Assembly (NCBI GenBank): GCA_937883755.1
Contig: CAKZYA010000062.1
Span: forward strand, 186,001 to 250,000
Direction: 5' to 3'
From: an uncultured Flammeovirgaceae bacterium
GTDB taxonomy: Bacteria > Bacteroidota > Bacteroidia > Cytophagales > Cyclobacteriaceae
Length of the DNA stretch: 64,000 nt
The notes under the pieces were generated by a model that had not been told where the DNA came from, ran no database searches, and saw only the letters and a list, made by a program, of their open reading frames with translations. Shown here one piece after another: positions 55,445-63,060 of this stretch. The stretch's first letter is position 1. Every line of letters begins with the position of its first letter. A program made the translations under genes and the position numbers.

Positions 55445-56830
55445 ATGAAACACTTTGCTCATCTCATTATCGGAACCGGACAGGCTACCGGAACTCTACT
55501 CGGTAAGCTAATTCCTACCAAGACAGCTATCGGAGTTATTGAAGCCAACAAAGTGGGGGGTAGTTGTGTGAATTACGGATGTACTCCTACCAAGACACTA
55601 GTAGCCACCGCTAAAGCGTTTCATCAAGCCAAACGAGGAGATTTTTATGGCTTCCAGGCTGAGAACCTAACGCTCAATTATGCTAAAGTGAGAGAGCGGA
55701 TGAATAGTATCAGAAATGGTAGCAGCGATGGTTTAAAATCCTGGATGGAAAATACTGATAATGTTGACCTGATGTTCGGTAGTGCCAAGTTTACCGGAGA
55801 TAAACAGGTAGAAGTGGACGGTCAGACGTATACTGCCGATAATATTTACATCAACGTGGGAACCCGGCCTTCGGCTCCGCCCATTCCGGGTCTGGACGAT
55901 ATAAACTGGCTGGATAGTGCCCGCTTGCTAGACCTTGAAAAGGTTCCGGAGCATCTGCTGATTATTGGTGGAGGGTACATTGGGGTTGAGTTTGCCCAAG
56001 TGTTTAGACGGTTTGGCGCCAAAATCAGTATCATTCAACGGGGAAGCCAACTGATGCCTCGGGAAGACGAAGATGTAGCGGAGGCAGTGAAAGAATTTCT
56101 GGAAGAAGAAGGTGTCAATATATACTGCAATGCCAACACTATAAAAATCACCCCGAAAGACGATCAAAAAGAAATTGAGATTGAAGTGGACGGAGAACCC
56201 AAGCTATTGATTGGTGATCAGGTTTTAGTAGCCGCCGGAAGGATTTCCAATAGCGACACATTAGCCCTCGAGAATACCGGAATAAAAGTGAATGATCGCG
56301 GACACATAGAGGTAGACAAGTATTGCGAAACTGCCGTTGAGGGAATTTATGCCGTGGGCGATGTGAACGGTCACGGTGGGTTTACCCATACTGCAGTAAA
56401 TGACGCCGAGATCGTTCTAGACAAACTCTTTGGGGGAGACCGAACGCTCGATGTTAGAAATACCATTTATGGACTGTTTACCGACCCGCCATTGGGCAGG
56501 GTTGGTATGACCGAAAAAGAAGCAGTAAAAAAAGGAAAGCGAGTGCTAAAAGCTACCCGACCCATGAGTAAGATAAGTCGGGCGAAGGAAATGGGTGAAA
56601 CCAAAGGCTTCGCCAAATTACTGGTAGACGCTGAAACAGATTTGGTATTAGGAGCTTCTATTTTAGGAGTAGGCGGCGACGAAATCATCAATATGTTCGC
56701 CACCATTATGCATTCTAATATTCCGTGTCGGCACTACCGAAAAGTAGTTTTGGTTCACCCTACCGTTTCCGAACTCATGCCCTGGGTGTTGGATGGAATT
56801 AAAGAACTTATGGAACAAAGTGAAGGTTAG
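55445..56830 (+). CDS. Mercuric-reductase-like FAD disulfide oxidoreductase
   Basis: Pyridine-nucleotide-disulfide oxidoreductase of 461 residues. The FAD motif IIGTGQATGTLLG, redox-active Cys41 and Cys46 (GGSCVNYGCTPTK), NAD-binding GGGYIGVEFAQ, and the C-terminal HPTVSE with His438 and Glu443 are all intact. It lacks the N-terminal metal-binding domain and the C-terminal vicinal Cys pair of true MerA. Pipelines call such proteins 'mercuric reductase'; the real substrate is probably another disulfide or quinone. It directly follows site S6 and has no matching closing arm downstream. Confidence 0.9.
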   Translation: MKHFAHLIIGTGQATGTLLGKLIPTKTAIGVIEANKVGGSCVNYGCTPTKTLVATAKAFHQAKRGDFYGFQAENLTLNYAKVRERMNSIRNGSSDGLKSWMENTDNVDLMFGSAKFTGDKQVEVDGQTYTADNIYINVGTRPSAPPIPGLDDINWLDSARLLDLEKVPEHLLIIGGGYIGVEFAQVFRRFGAKISIIQRGSQLMPREDEDVAEAVKEFLEEEGVNIYCNANTIKITPKDDQKEIEIEVDGEPKLLIGDQVLVAAGRISNSDTLALENTGIKVNDRGHIEVDKYCETAVEGIYAVGDVNGHGGFTHTAVNDAEIVLDKLFGGDRTLDVRNTIYGLFTDPPLGRVGMTEKEAVKKGKRVLKATRPMSKISRAKEMGETKGFAKLLVDAETDLVLGASILGVGGDEIINMFATIMHSNIPCRHYRKVVLVHPTVSELMPWVLDGIKELMEQSEG

Positions 56831-56836
56831 CAATAT

Positions 56837-57250
56837 TCACGAAACAGGAACCGGGTAGTTGAAGAGCTCTTTCTTAAGTGTCCACAAAAAATATAAATGC
56901 AGAAGTAAGAAAAATATGTTCTCGTATCCTCCGTAAGCAACTAGACCAAAAATAGACCATATCACCGCAACAACAGAAAAGCCAAAAGCAATTTTTAGTG
57001 CTGCTTTTGAATGCCCGTAGAGCTTATAGGAGAAAAAGATATCAACTGCTCCTAAGACCAGGAGAACAACTCCCCACCTTATGAAGTCTGTCGTTCCCCA
57101 GGCTTGAACATACTCATTATCCTTCATTACTTCTTTCAACCAGTTTGAGGCAAGAATATAAGTTAACCCTCCAGCGATTAGCCCGATTCCAGCTAATAGA
57201 TAAAACCCAGTAAGTACTGTTCTATGAATATTCTTAGAATTTGTCATCAT
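56837..57250 (-). CDS. Small four-helix membrane protein
   Basis: A 137-residue membrane protein with four helices (VLTGFYLLAGIGLIAGGLTYIL, FIRWGVVLLVLGAVDIFF, LKIAFGFSVVAVIWSIFGLVAY, NIFFLLLHLYFLWTL). No family is recognised. Its start overlaps the AraC-type gene by 17 bp, so it is translated with that regulator and may be its target or partner. A second ATG directly follows the first. Confidence 0.7.
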   Translation of the reverse strand: MMTNSKNIHRTVLTGFYLLAGIGLIAGGLTYILASNWLKEVMKDNEYVQAWGTTDFIRWGVVLLVLGAVDIFFSYKLYGHSKAALKIAFGFSVVAVIWSIFGLVAYGGYENIFFLLLHLYFLWTLKKELFNYPVPVS

Positions 57251-58109
57251 TCTTCCCTATGGGTATGTAGATTTCCGTCAATAAGTCCGAAGCTTCCACT
57301 TCATCAGGACTATTAAGATACTTCTCGAACAAATGTGCATTTCTGAGATGATAACCACTAGCTGGGAGCCAACTAAAAAAGACAGATTGATAATACGTCT
57401 CCAATTGTTTATAACTCCCTTTGAGGGTAAAAACCGCGTAATCACCTGCTTCCAGCTTCAGCCTGCCGAATGATCCTTTCGGCTTGGTGGATGGTGCAAC
57501 GGTAATGCAAGCATAGAACCTGCGCTTATCAGCAGTAGTCAGCCCTGGATCATCGTGGCTGATTCCGATATACTGGGTGCGCTCATTAATAAGTCTATTT
57601 TCGTTACCAAACCGAATTAAGCTATTCCAAGCCTCATCATAATGTACTGCTACTCCATACTCACCGCTAATTCGTAGATATAATATTTCTAGTTCTTCTA
57701 CCGATCGCTTCTCCCATTTTAGCTCCACGAAAGGGTATGTTTTCATTTCTTTTTTGATAGGGAAAAAGGTTTGAGTATTTCTGAAGGTAGTAGGTGCTAC
57801 GCCAAAGTGTTTCTTAAAGGCTTTAGAAAAGGAAAATGGAGTAGAATACCCAACTATTTCCGCAATCTGCTCGAGCGTCTTTTGAGATGTCTGCAACAGC
57901 TGAGCAGCCCGTTCAAGACGAATTCTATTGATGTAACTTCCCAATGACTCACCAATAAATGCTTTAAATATTCTATGAAAATGAAACTCTGATAAGTTCG
58001 CTACTTCCGAGATAGCTAGTAAGTTAATCTCCTCTTTAAGATGTATATTAACGTAATCTACAACCCTATTAATTGCTTCGTTATAGCTGTTTTTAGTAGC
58101 CTCTTTCAT
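57234..58109 (-). CDS. AraC-family regulator with GyrI-like effector domain
   Basis: A 291-residue regulator. The N-terminal AraC DNA-binding domain has two helix-turn-helix motifs (INLLAISEVANLSEFHFHRIFKAFIGESLG and KTLEQIAEIVGYSTPFSFSKAFKKHFGVAPTTFR). The C-terminal half (FVELKWEKRSVEELEILYLRISGEYG to EVEASDLLTEIYIPI) is a GyrI/Rob-like small-molecule-binding domain. This order, DNA-binding first, is that of the Rob/TipA-like AraC branch, usually responsive to toxic compounds. It is followed by an overlapping membrane-protein gene. Confidence 0.92.
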   Translation of the reverse strand: MKEATKNSYNEAINRVVDYVNIHLKEEINLLAISEVANLSEFHFHRIFKAFIGESLGSYINRIRLERAAQLLQTSQKTLEQIAEIVGYSTPFSFSKAFKKHFGVAPTTFRNTQTFFPIKKEMKTYPFVELKWEKRSVEELEILYLRISGEYGVAVHYDEAWNSLIRFGNENRLINERTQYIGISHDDPGLTTADKRRFYACITVAPSTKPKGSFGRLKLEAGDYAVFTLKGSYKQLETYYQSVFFSWLPASGYHLRNAHLFEKYLNSPDEVEASDLLTEIYIPIGKNDDKF

Positions 58110-58548
58110 AGCTATAAAGGTACAATCCAGAAACTAATGACTGAATATCCAATCTTGCTATTTTAGCAACCCTTTGATTATCTATGACTCCGAGTTGTAG
58201 AGAATAAGTCTATGAATAGACTACTTTTCAGGCTACAGCAAGTGGAATAGAAATACTTTGGAGGTTCTGCTTCAAAGGAGTTGGTAGATACCCTGAACAC
58301 ACTCATAAGGCGAGTTATATGCTTCTTTTGCACCGAATACCTACTATTTACGCCCAAAGCTGTTTAGTCACTCCTTTATTCATTGTTTTCTTATGAAAAA
58401 AATATAGGTTTGGCACTCAGACTGTAGACAGGTTTTTTGTAACTTCTGAATAAATAGCTTAGGACTTGCTTATATTCTAGGTCTGATTTTTTTCAGAATA
58501 TGCAGCTGGCCTCTCTGCAACTATTAACAGTTAAAGCAAAAGTACAAC
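58110..58548. other. Divergent intergenic region
   Basis: About 440 bp between the AraC-type gene and the ROK-like glucokinase gene. Apart from the promoter listed separately, no open frame, repeat or hairpin of note was seen. Confidence 0.5.
58383..58412 (+). promoter_or_regulatory. Bacteroidota-type promoter upstream of the glucokinase gene
   Basis: TTG, 19-bp spacer, TAGGTTTG: an exact match to the Bacteroidota -33/-7 arrangement. The leader to the ATG would be about 130 nt. Confidence 0.65.
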
Positions 58549-59304
58549 ATGGAAATTTTAGGACTAGATGTAGGCGGCTCCGGAATTAAAGGTGCCATTG
58601 TAGATACCGAACAAGGTGAATTAATTACCGATAGGTTCAGAATTGATACTCCCAAACCAGCCACCCCTAAGTCCGTTGCCGAAACGGTGAAGGAAATAGT
58701 AGAGCACTTTAAGTGGAAAGATTTTGTAGGATGCAGCTTTCCAGCAGTAATTATCAACGGAAGGTCTATGACTGCCGGCAATATCAGTTCTAAATGGATT
58801 GGTACCCAAGCTGACGAACTGTTTAGCAAACACTGCAATGGCTTGAAATTCTACTTAGGCAATGACGCTGATTTGGCCGGAGTAGCTGAAGTAGAGTTTG
58901 GTGCTGCCAAGGGTCTGATGGACAAAGTGCTGATGATCACGATTGGCACCGGACTGGGTACCGGGCTTTTCTACAATGGGGAGCTTATACCTAATATGGA
59001 GTTAGGACATATCCTTTATAAAAATGGCGACCCCATTGAACGCTACGCTGCCGACTCCGCCCGCAAGCGAGAAGACCTGTCTATGAAAGAGTGGGCCAAG
59101 CGGTTTGATTATTATTTGCATCACCTAGTACGGGTCATGGCCCCCGACTATTTTATTTTAGGTGGAGGTATCAGCAAAAAGTTCGATAAGTTTAAAGATC
59201 ATCTTACCGTTGATATTCCTATAAAAGTTGCTGAGTCCAGAAACCATGCGGGAATTATTGGGGCGGCTCTCTACGCCAAAAGAATGCACGAAGCAGGTAA
59301 GTAA
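58549..59304 (+). CDS. ROK-family polyphosphate glucokinase-like kinase
   Basis: A 251-residue ROK kinase. The phosphate motif [16 protein letters not shown] is at the start; [20 protein letters not shown] carries the catalytic Asp, then [10 protein letters not shown], and [10 protein letters not shown] takes the place of the zinc-type ROK motif. The last part is [16 protein letters not shown]. The compact size and these motifs match polyphosphate/ATP-glucokinases (PpgK), which phosphorylate glucose from polyphosphate. The polyphosphate claim is inference from family resemblance. Confidence 0.85.
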   Translation: MEILGLDVGGSGIKGAIVDTEQGELITDRFRIDTPKPATPKSVAETVKEIVEHFKWKDFVGCSFPAVIINGRSMTAGNISSKWIGTQADELFSKHCNGLKFYLGNDADLAGVAEVEFGAAKGLMDKVLMITIGTGLGTGLFYNGELIPNMELGHILYKNGDPIERYAADSARKREDLSMKEWAKRFDYYLHHLVRVMAPDYFILGGGISKKFDKFKDHLTVDIPIKVAESRNHAGIIGAALYAKRMHEAGK

Positions 59305-59317
59305 GCCTGACCCCTGA

Positions 59318-59935
59318 TTAGCGTTTAAGTAGTTTAAAGCCAATTTCTCGGCCTTGCCCCTGAACCATAGCTAGGTTGATCCAGAACCAGGAGAATTGCT
59401 CGATTAGCTCGAACTTATCGTTTCCACCAATATCATAGCATTCGGCAAAGCCAGCATCTTTAGCTAGTTGAGTTGCTATCTCTTTTCCCCGGCTACTATC
59501 ACCGCAGGTAAACATATCAATAGCCATATCCTGGTATTTCGGATCAGCCATGTTGTTGTAACCCGTAGTATTGAAGCACTTCACTACATCTTCTGACTGC
59601 GTATTAGCCAATATTGCCTCAGCGGTATTAGAATATCCCTTTGGACCGCGCCCCGTTACAACGTTCATCGCATCAATGATGATCTTTCCGCTTGTGTCAC
59701 CCAGGCTTTGGGCTACTTCAATAGCTACGGGAGCAGGAGTAGCCAACAAAATTACTTCCGACTTGGCTACGGCTTCCGCTACTGGAAACACCTCAGTGTT
59801 GGAGTTGTCTAACAGTTGCTTCCCCTTAAAACCATTCACATTCTGAACACCCAAGTTAATTTCGTGCCCAGCCTCAGCCCACTTGGTAGCTAATGCTCCG
59901 CCTACATTTCCGGTACCAATAATTGCTATCTTCAT
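59318..59935 (-). CDS. F420H2:NADP-oxidoreductase-like NAD(P)-binding protein
   Basis: A 205-residue Rossmann protein: IAIIGTGNVGGALATKWAEAGHEI at the N-terminus, VILLATPAPVAIEVAQSLGD, DAMNVVTGRGP, VKCFNTTGYNNMADP. This is the F420-dependent NADP oxidoreductase-like group, which in bacteria lacking F420 are reductases of unknown substrate. It stands convergent with the glucokinase gene, their stops about 13 bp apart. Confidence 0.85.
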   Translation of the reverse strand: MKIAIIGTGNVGGALATKWAEAGHEINLGVQNVNGFKGKQLLDNSNTEVFPVAEAVAKSEVILLATPAPVAIEVAQSLGDTSGKIIIDAMNVVTGRGPKGYSNTAEAILANTQSEDVVKCFNTTGYNNMADPKYQDMAIDMFTCGDSSRGKEIATQLAKDAGFAECYDIGGNDKFELIEQFSWFWINLAMVQGQGREIGFKLLKR

Positions 59936-59970
59936 ACGCTCTGATTCTTTATGTTTGATGGTTAATAAAC

Positions 59971-60588
59971 TTAAAATTGCCTTCTTACAAATACGCCCGG
60001 GTTAGTATCGGTTGGGTTATAGTTTTTCCCTAGTCCAGCCAGGTTGAGAGCCAATCCAAACTGATAACCTTGACGATCTACCCCCGCTCGCAGACGTTGC
60101 ACACTGGCTATATGCCCATCAACATTAAAATTAGAAAATAACTCCAAGCTAGTGTAAACCTTCCACGTATCGTTCAGCCTAGGTGTATACCGAACAATAG
60201 AAAACCAGGAGTAGGCAAACTCGGTATTGATAGTAACTGAGGCTAAAGTATAAACCAAGAAAGATTCTTTCGCCTTGAAAAAGTGCCCTCCTATATCTCC
60301 TCCTGCCCCTGTTGTAGCAACCCTTCCTACTAATGTTCCGCCAAATCCCGATGGAGTGGTGTAGTTAAGATAAGCGCCGGTGAAAAGGTTCGTATTCTCT
60401 TCGTAATCAACCGTAGCTCTCGATCGACTAAACAATGACCACCTTCCATTCTGATCAAACGTTTTCAGCCACTGTACATCTACGAATATCCGCTCTGTGC
60501 CTGGCATCAACTCTAAACTCTGGGCATTGGCTTCGGTATTCCACAGAACTAGTACAATCAGAATAGTTAGCACCTCCACTCGCTCCAT
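59971..60588 (-). CDS. Exported outer-membrane-like protein
   Basis: An exported protein of 205 residues (signal VEVLTILIVLVLWNTEANA). The mature part is rich in aromatic, alternating strands (RIFVDVQWLKTFD, RWSLFSRSRATVDY, LFTGAYLNYTTPSGFGGTLVGRVA, YSWFSIVRYTPRLNDTWKVYTSLELFSNF) and ends VFVRRQF with a terminal Phe, as in outer-membrane barrels. No family is named. An ATG two codons after a TTG is used as start. It lies 35 bp upstream of the Rossmann-protein gene, probably in one transcript. Confidence 0.7.
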   Translation of the reverse strand: MERVEVLTILIVLVLWNTEANAQSLELMPGTERIFVDVQWLKTFDQNGRWSLFSRSRATVDYEENTNLFTGAYLNYTTPSGFGGTLVGRVATTGAGGDIGGHFFKAKESFLVYTLASVTINTEFAYSWFSIVRYTPRLNDTWKVYTSLELFSNFNVDGHIASVQRLRAGVDRQGYQFGLALNLAGLGKNYNPTDTNPGVFVRRQF

Positions 60589-60629
60589 AGGCAATCTCCT
60601 ACGAATGTTTCTACGTCTTTAGAACCTGT

Positions 60630-61397
60630 TCACTTTGATAAAAGATCAACCACCATCTGAGCCGCTGCTGCTCCCGAATTTTGTTGTTGGCCCGTTACCA
60701 GATTACCGTCAGTGATAGCGTAGGAGGAGAAAGCATCAGCTACTTTAAAATTTGTATTGGCTAATTTTCTGGCTTCGTCTTCAATCCGATAGGGCTGAAT
60801 TTTTACTCCCGCCGCCTGGTCAGCATAGTCTTCTTCCGAATTAGCAAAGCCCGTCCAGGTCTTATCCTTCACTATCAAGTCCCCGCTAGAACCTTTGGCT
60901 TCCAGCAACAAGGTAGTAGAGTGGCATACGGAAGCACTGGGTTTGGCTGCTTCGTAGAATGAGGCAAACAGCTTTTCCAGATCGTGATTACCTCGAAAAG
61001 TGTACATGGGTCCCTGACCGCCTACCAAAAAGATAGCATCGTAATCATCCGCATTCACTTCCGTTAGTTTTTTGGTATTCTTCAGCATATCATTAAACCA
61101 CTCCTGCTGCATGTAGCCGAGCGAGATTACGTCGTGCGCGGAGTAGCCACTTTCATCGGTCGGATCAGAGTAGGTATCCATGACCACTTCCCCACCCTCA
61201 GTAGAGGCCAGTTGGATTTCGTAACCTGCCTCTTGAAATACGTGTAAGGGATGGGTTAGCTCCGCTGCCCAAAACCCGATAGGCCAACCCGTTTGCTCGG
61301 AGGTAGTCGGACTACTGGTAACCATTAGTATTTTGCCTTTAGATGGCATGCCATGGGCGTGTATGTACCGTTTTTCTTCTTTCACTGTAGTTTTCAT
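60630..61397 (-). CDS. DJ-1/PfpI-type class I glutamine-amidotransferase-like protein
   Basis: A 255-residue protein of the DJ-1/Hsp31 group. The nucleophile Cys is in ASVCHSTTLLLEAKG, preceded by the flavodoxin-like ILMVTSSPTT start and YDAIFLVGGQGPMYTF. It ends GAAAAQMVVDLL. Family members act as glyoxalase III-like or deglycase enzymes; the exact activity is unknown. It is divergent from an HxlR regulator gene, a frequent pairing in which the regulator controls the enzyme. It is followed at 41 bp by the outer-membrane-like gene. Confidence 0.88.
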   Translation of the reverse strand: MKTTVKEEKRYIHAHGMPSKGKILMVTSSPTTSEQTGWPIGFWAAELTHPLHVFQEAGYEIQLASTEGGEVVMDTYSDPTDESGYSAHDVISLGYMQQEWFNDMLKNTKKLTEVNADDYDAIFLVGGQGPMYTFRGNHDLEKLFASFYEAAKPSASVCHSTTLLLEAKGSSGDLIVKDKTWTGFANSEEDYADQAAGVKIQPYRIEDEARKLANTNFKVADAFSSYAITDGNLVTGQQQNSGAAAAQMVVDLLSK

Positions 61398-61460
61398 AAG
61401 ATTAGGTTTATGTTCTATTTGCTTTTTCTATTTACATAAAGTAAATGTGGTAGTATATAC

Positions 61461-61468
61461 TATCTTTG
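61461..61468 (+). promoter_or_regulatory. Possible -7 element TATCTTTG of the HxlR gene
   Basis: Exact TAnnTTTG match 64 bp before the ATG in the divergent space. No clean -33 TTG. The sequence between it and the gene has repeated TACTTAC/TACTCAC-like words that could be regulator contacts. Confidence 0.4.
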
Positions 61469-61532
61469 ACAAGATACTTACACCGAACATAGGTACTCAC
61501 TTTTAAGAAAGTATACTGAAAATGAGATAGTT

Positions 61533-61880
61533 ATGCCTGAATTCATGTACAAGAATAAGCTTTACTACAACCCGGTAGAGTTTGCAATGGATAAGATCGG
61601 AGGTACCTGGAAAATCCCGATCCTCTGGAGATTGAAAAGCCGGGTGATGCGATACAGCGAACTGAAAAAGGATATTCCGCATATCACCGATAAAATGCTG
61701 ACTACCCAACTCCGGGAATTAGAGGCAGAAGGGTTTATCCACCGGGAGGTGTATGCCGTAGTGCCTCCCAAAGTTGAATATTCTATGACTGAAAAAGGAA
61801 AAACCTGTATTCCCGTCATTGAAACCATCCGAAATTACGGACTGTATCTTATCAAAGAAGCCGGAATAGAGCATGGATGA
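61533..61880 (+). CDS. HxlR-family transcriptional regulator
   Basis: A winged-helix regulator of 115 residues. The HxlR signature is visible: NPVEFAMDKIGGTWKIPILWRLKSRVMRYSELKKDIPHITDKMLTTQLRELEAEGFI, then VPPKVEYSMTEKGKTCIPVIETIRNYG. Many members respond to reactive electrophiles or oxidants. The Cys in the wing-proximal part (KTCIPV) is the only Cys and might be the sensor, which is a guess. It is divergent from the DJ-1/PfpI gene. Confidence 0.93.
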   Translation: MPEFMYKNKLYYNPVEFAMDKIGGTWKIPILWRLKSRVMRYSELKKDIPHITDKMLTTQLRELEAEGFIHREVYAVVPPKVEYSMTEKGKTCIPVIETIRNYGLYLIKEAGIEHG

Positions 61881-61969
61881 AGGTATTTATCTCACCTTTC
61901 TTCACCCCTATTTTCTTTTTTCAAACATTTTATACTTATTTTAAGTATTTATTACTTATCACAAGTGTA

Positions 61970-63022
61970 ATGCAACAATCGTATCACTCCGGTCGAGGGG
62001 CTCAGTCCAATCCGGCTAATTCTTTTCTAGATCAACAAACTGTTCAGGAACACATCGAGGGAATCGACGAAGAACAGTACGTCTCGCCCCATCGGCAAAT
62101 TATTATCGATCATCCGAAAAAGATCATTAGCAAGAGTGATAGTCCTGACTTACGGATGATGTATTCCGTAAATCCCTACCAGGGTTGCGAGCATGGCTGT
62201 ATTTATTGCTACGCCCGTAACTCTCACGAATATTGGGGCTTCAGTGCCGGACTAGATTTTGAACAGAAGATTGTTGCTAAGCCTAACGCGCCTAAGTTAT
62301 TGGAACAAGCTTTCCAACGACGCAGTTGGCGCGCCGTGCCGATTGCCTTGTCAGGAAATACCGACTGCTACCAACCCGTAGAGCGGGAGCTAAAAATCAC
62401 CCAGCAACTACTGCAAGTTTGCCTGAAATACGGTAATCCAGTGGGCATCATCACTAAGAACCGATTGATTGAACGAGATCTACCCATTCTGAAAGAATTA
62501 GCGGCGGAGCAACTAGTGCACGTGTACTTCTCCATTACTACGCAAAACGAGGAATTACGATCTAAGATGGAACCACGCACCGCTAGCATCACTAAACGAT
62601 TACAAACCCTGGAAACGCTTTCTGAAGCGGGAATTCCCTGCGGAGCGATGTTAGCTCCAATTATCCCTTCCTTAAACGATCACGAAATTCCCTCACTCAT
62701 GCGACAGATAGCTGATGCAGGGGCTTTGTCGGCTGGTTATACCGTGGTACGCCTTAATAAAGCAATCGGCCCTTTATTTAAAGATTGGATTGCCAAAAAC
62801 TATCCTAACGAAGCATCTAAAGTTTGGAATCAAATTCAAGAGCTGCACGGTGGGGCGGTACACGATAGTATGTGGGGACGACGTATGGTGGGCGAAGGCC
62901 CTATCTCCGATCACATCACCCAATTATTTAAAATCGCTAAGCGTAAATATTTATACGGTCGGGAAATGCCCCCTTACGACCTTTCCCGCTTTAGCCGCAG
63001 CGGCAGCTATCGGTTGTTTTAG
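61970..63022 (+). CDS. PA0069-family radical SAM protein
   Basis: A radical SAM protein of 350 residues. The iron-sulfur motif CEHGCIYC has Cys73, Cys77 and Cys80 (spacing CxxxCxxC), inside YSVNPYQGCEHGCIYCYARNSHEYWG. SAM-domain strands follow (IALSGNTDCYQPVERELKIT, PVGIITKN, VHVYFSITTQNEELRSKMEPR). It is of the SPL-like PA0069 group, with no known substrate. The start MQQSYHSGRGAQSN is used; a longer frame overlapping the HxlR gene would add a hydrophobic tail unlike the family. Confidence 0.9.
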   Translation: MQQSYHSGRGAQSNPANSFLDQQTVQEHIEGIDEEQYVSPHRQIIIDHPKKIISKSDSPDLRMMYSVNPYQGCEHGCIYCYARNSHEYWGFSAGLDFEQKIVAKPNAPKLLEQAFQRRSWRAVPIALSGNTDCYQPVERELKITQQLLQVCLKYGNPVGIITKNRLIERDLPILKELAAEQLVHVYFSITTQNEELRSKMEPRTASITKRLQTLETLSEAGIPCGAMLAPIIPSLNDHEIPSLMRQIADAGALSAGYTVVRLNKAIGPLFKDWIAKNYPNEASKVWNQIQELHGGAVHDSMWGRRMVGEGPISDHITQLFKIAKRKYLYGREMPPYDLSRFSRSGSYRLF

Positions 63023-63060
63023 CAGGTTAGAATTCGCAAGGCTTCCTCAATTATTGTAGT

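Noticed and set aside
55445-56830. True mercuric reductase (merA)
   Set aside because: No metal-binding N-terminal domain, no C-terminal vicinal Cys pair and no mer genes nearby.
61877-61969. ATGA overlap between the HxlR gene and the longest radical SAM frame
   Set aside because: The extra 31 residues are hydrophobic and AT-rich, unlike the family N-terminus. The internal ATG at 61970 gives the expected start.
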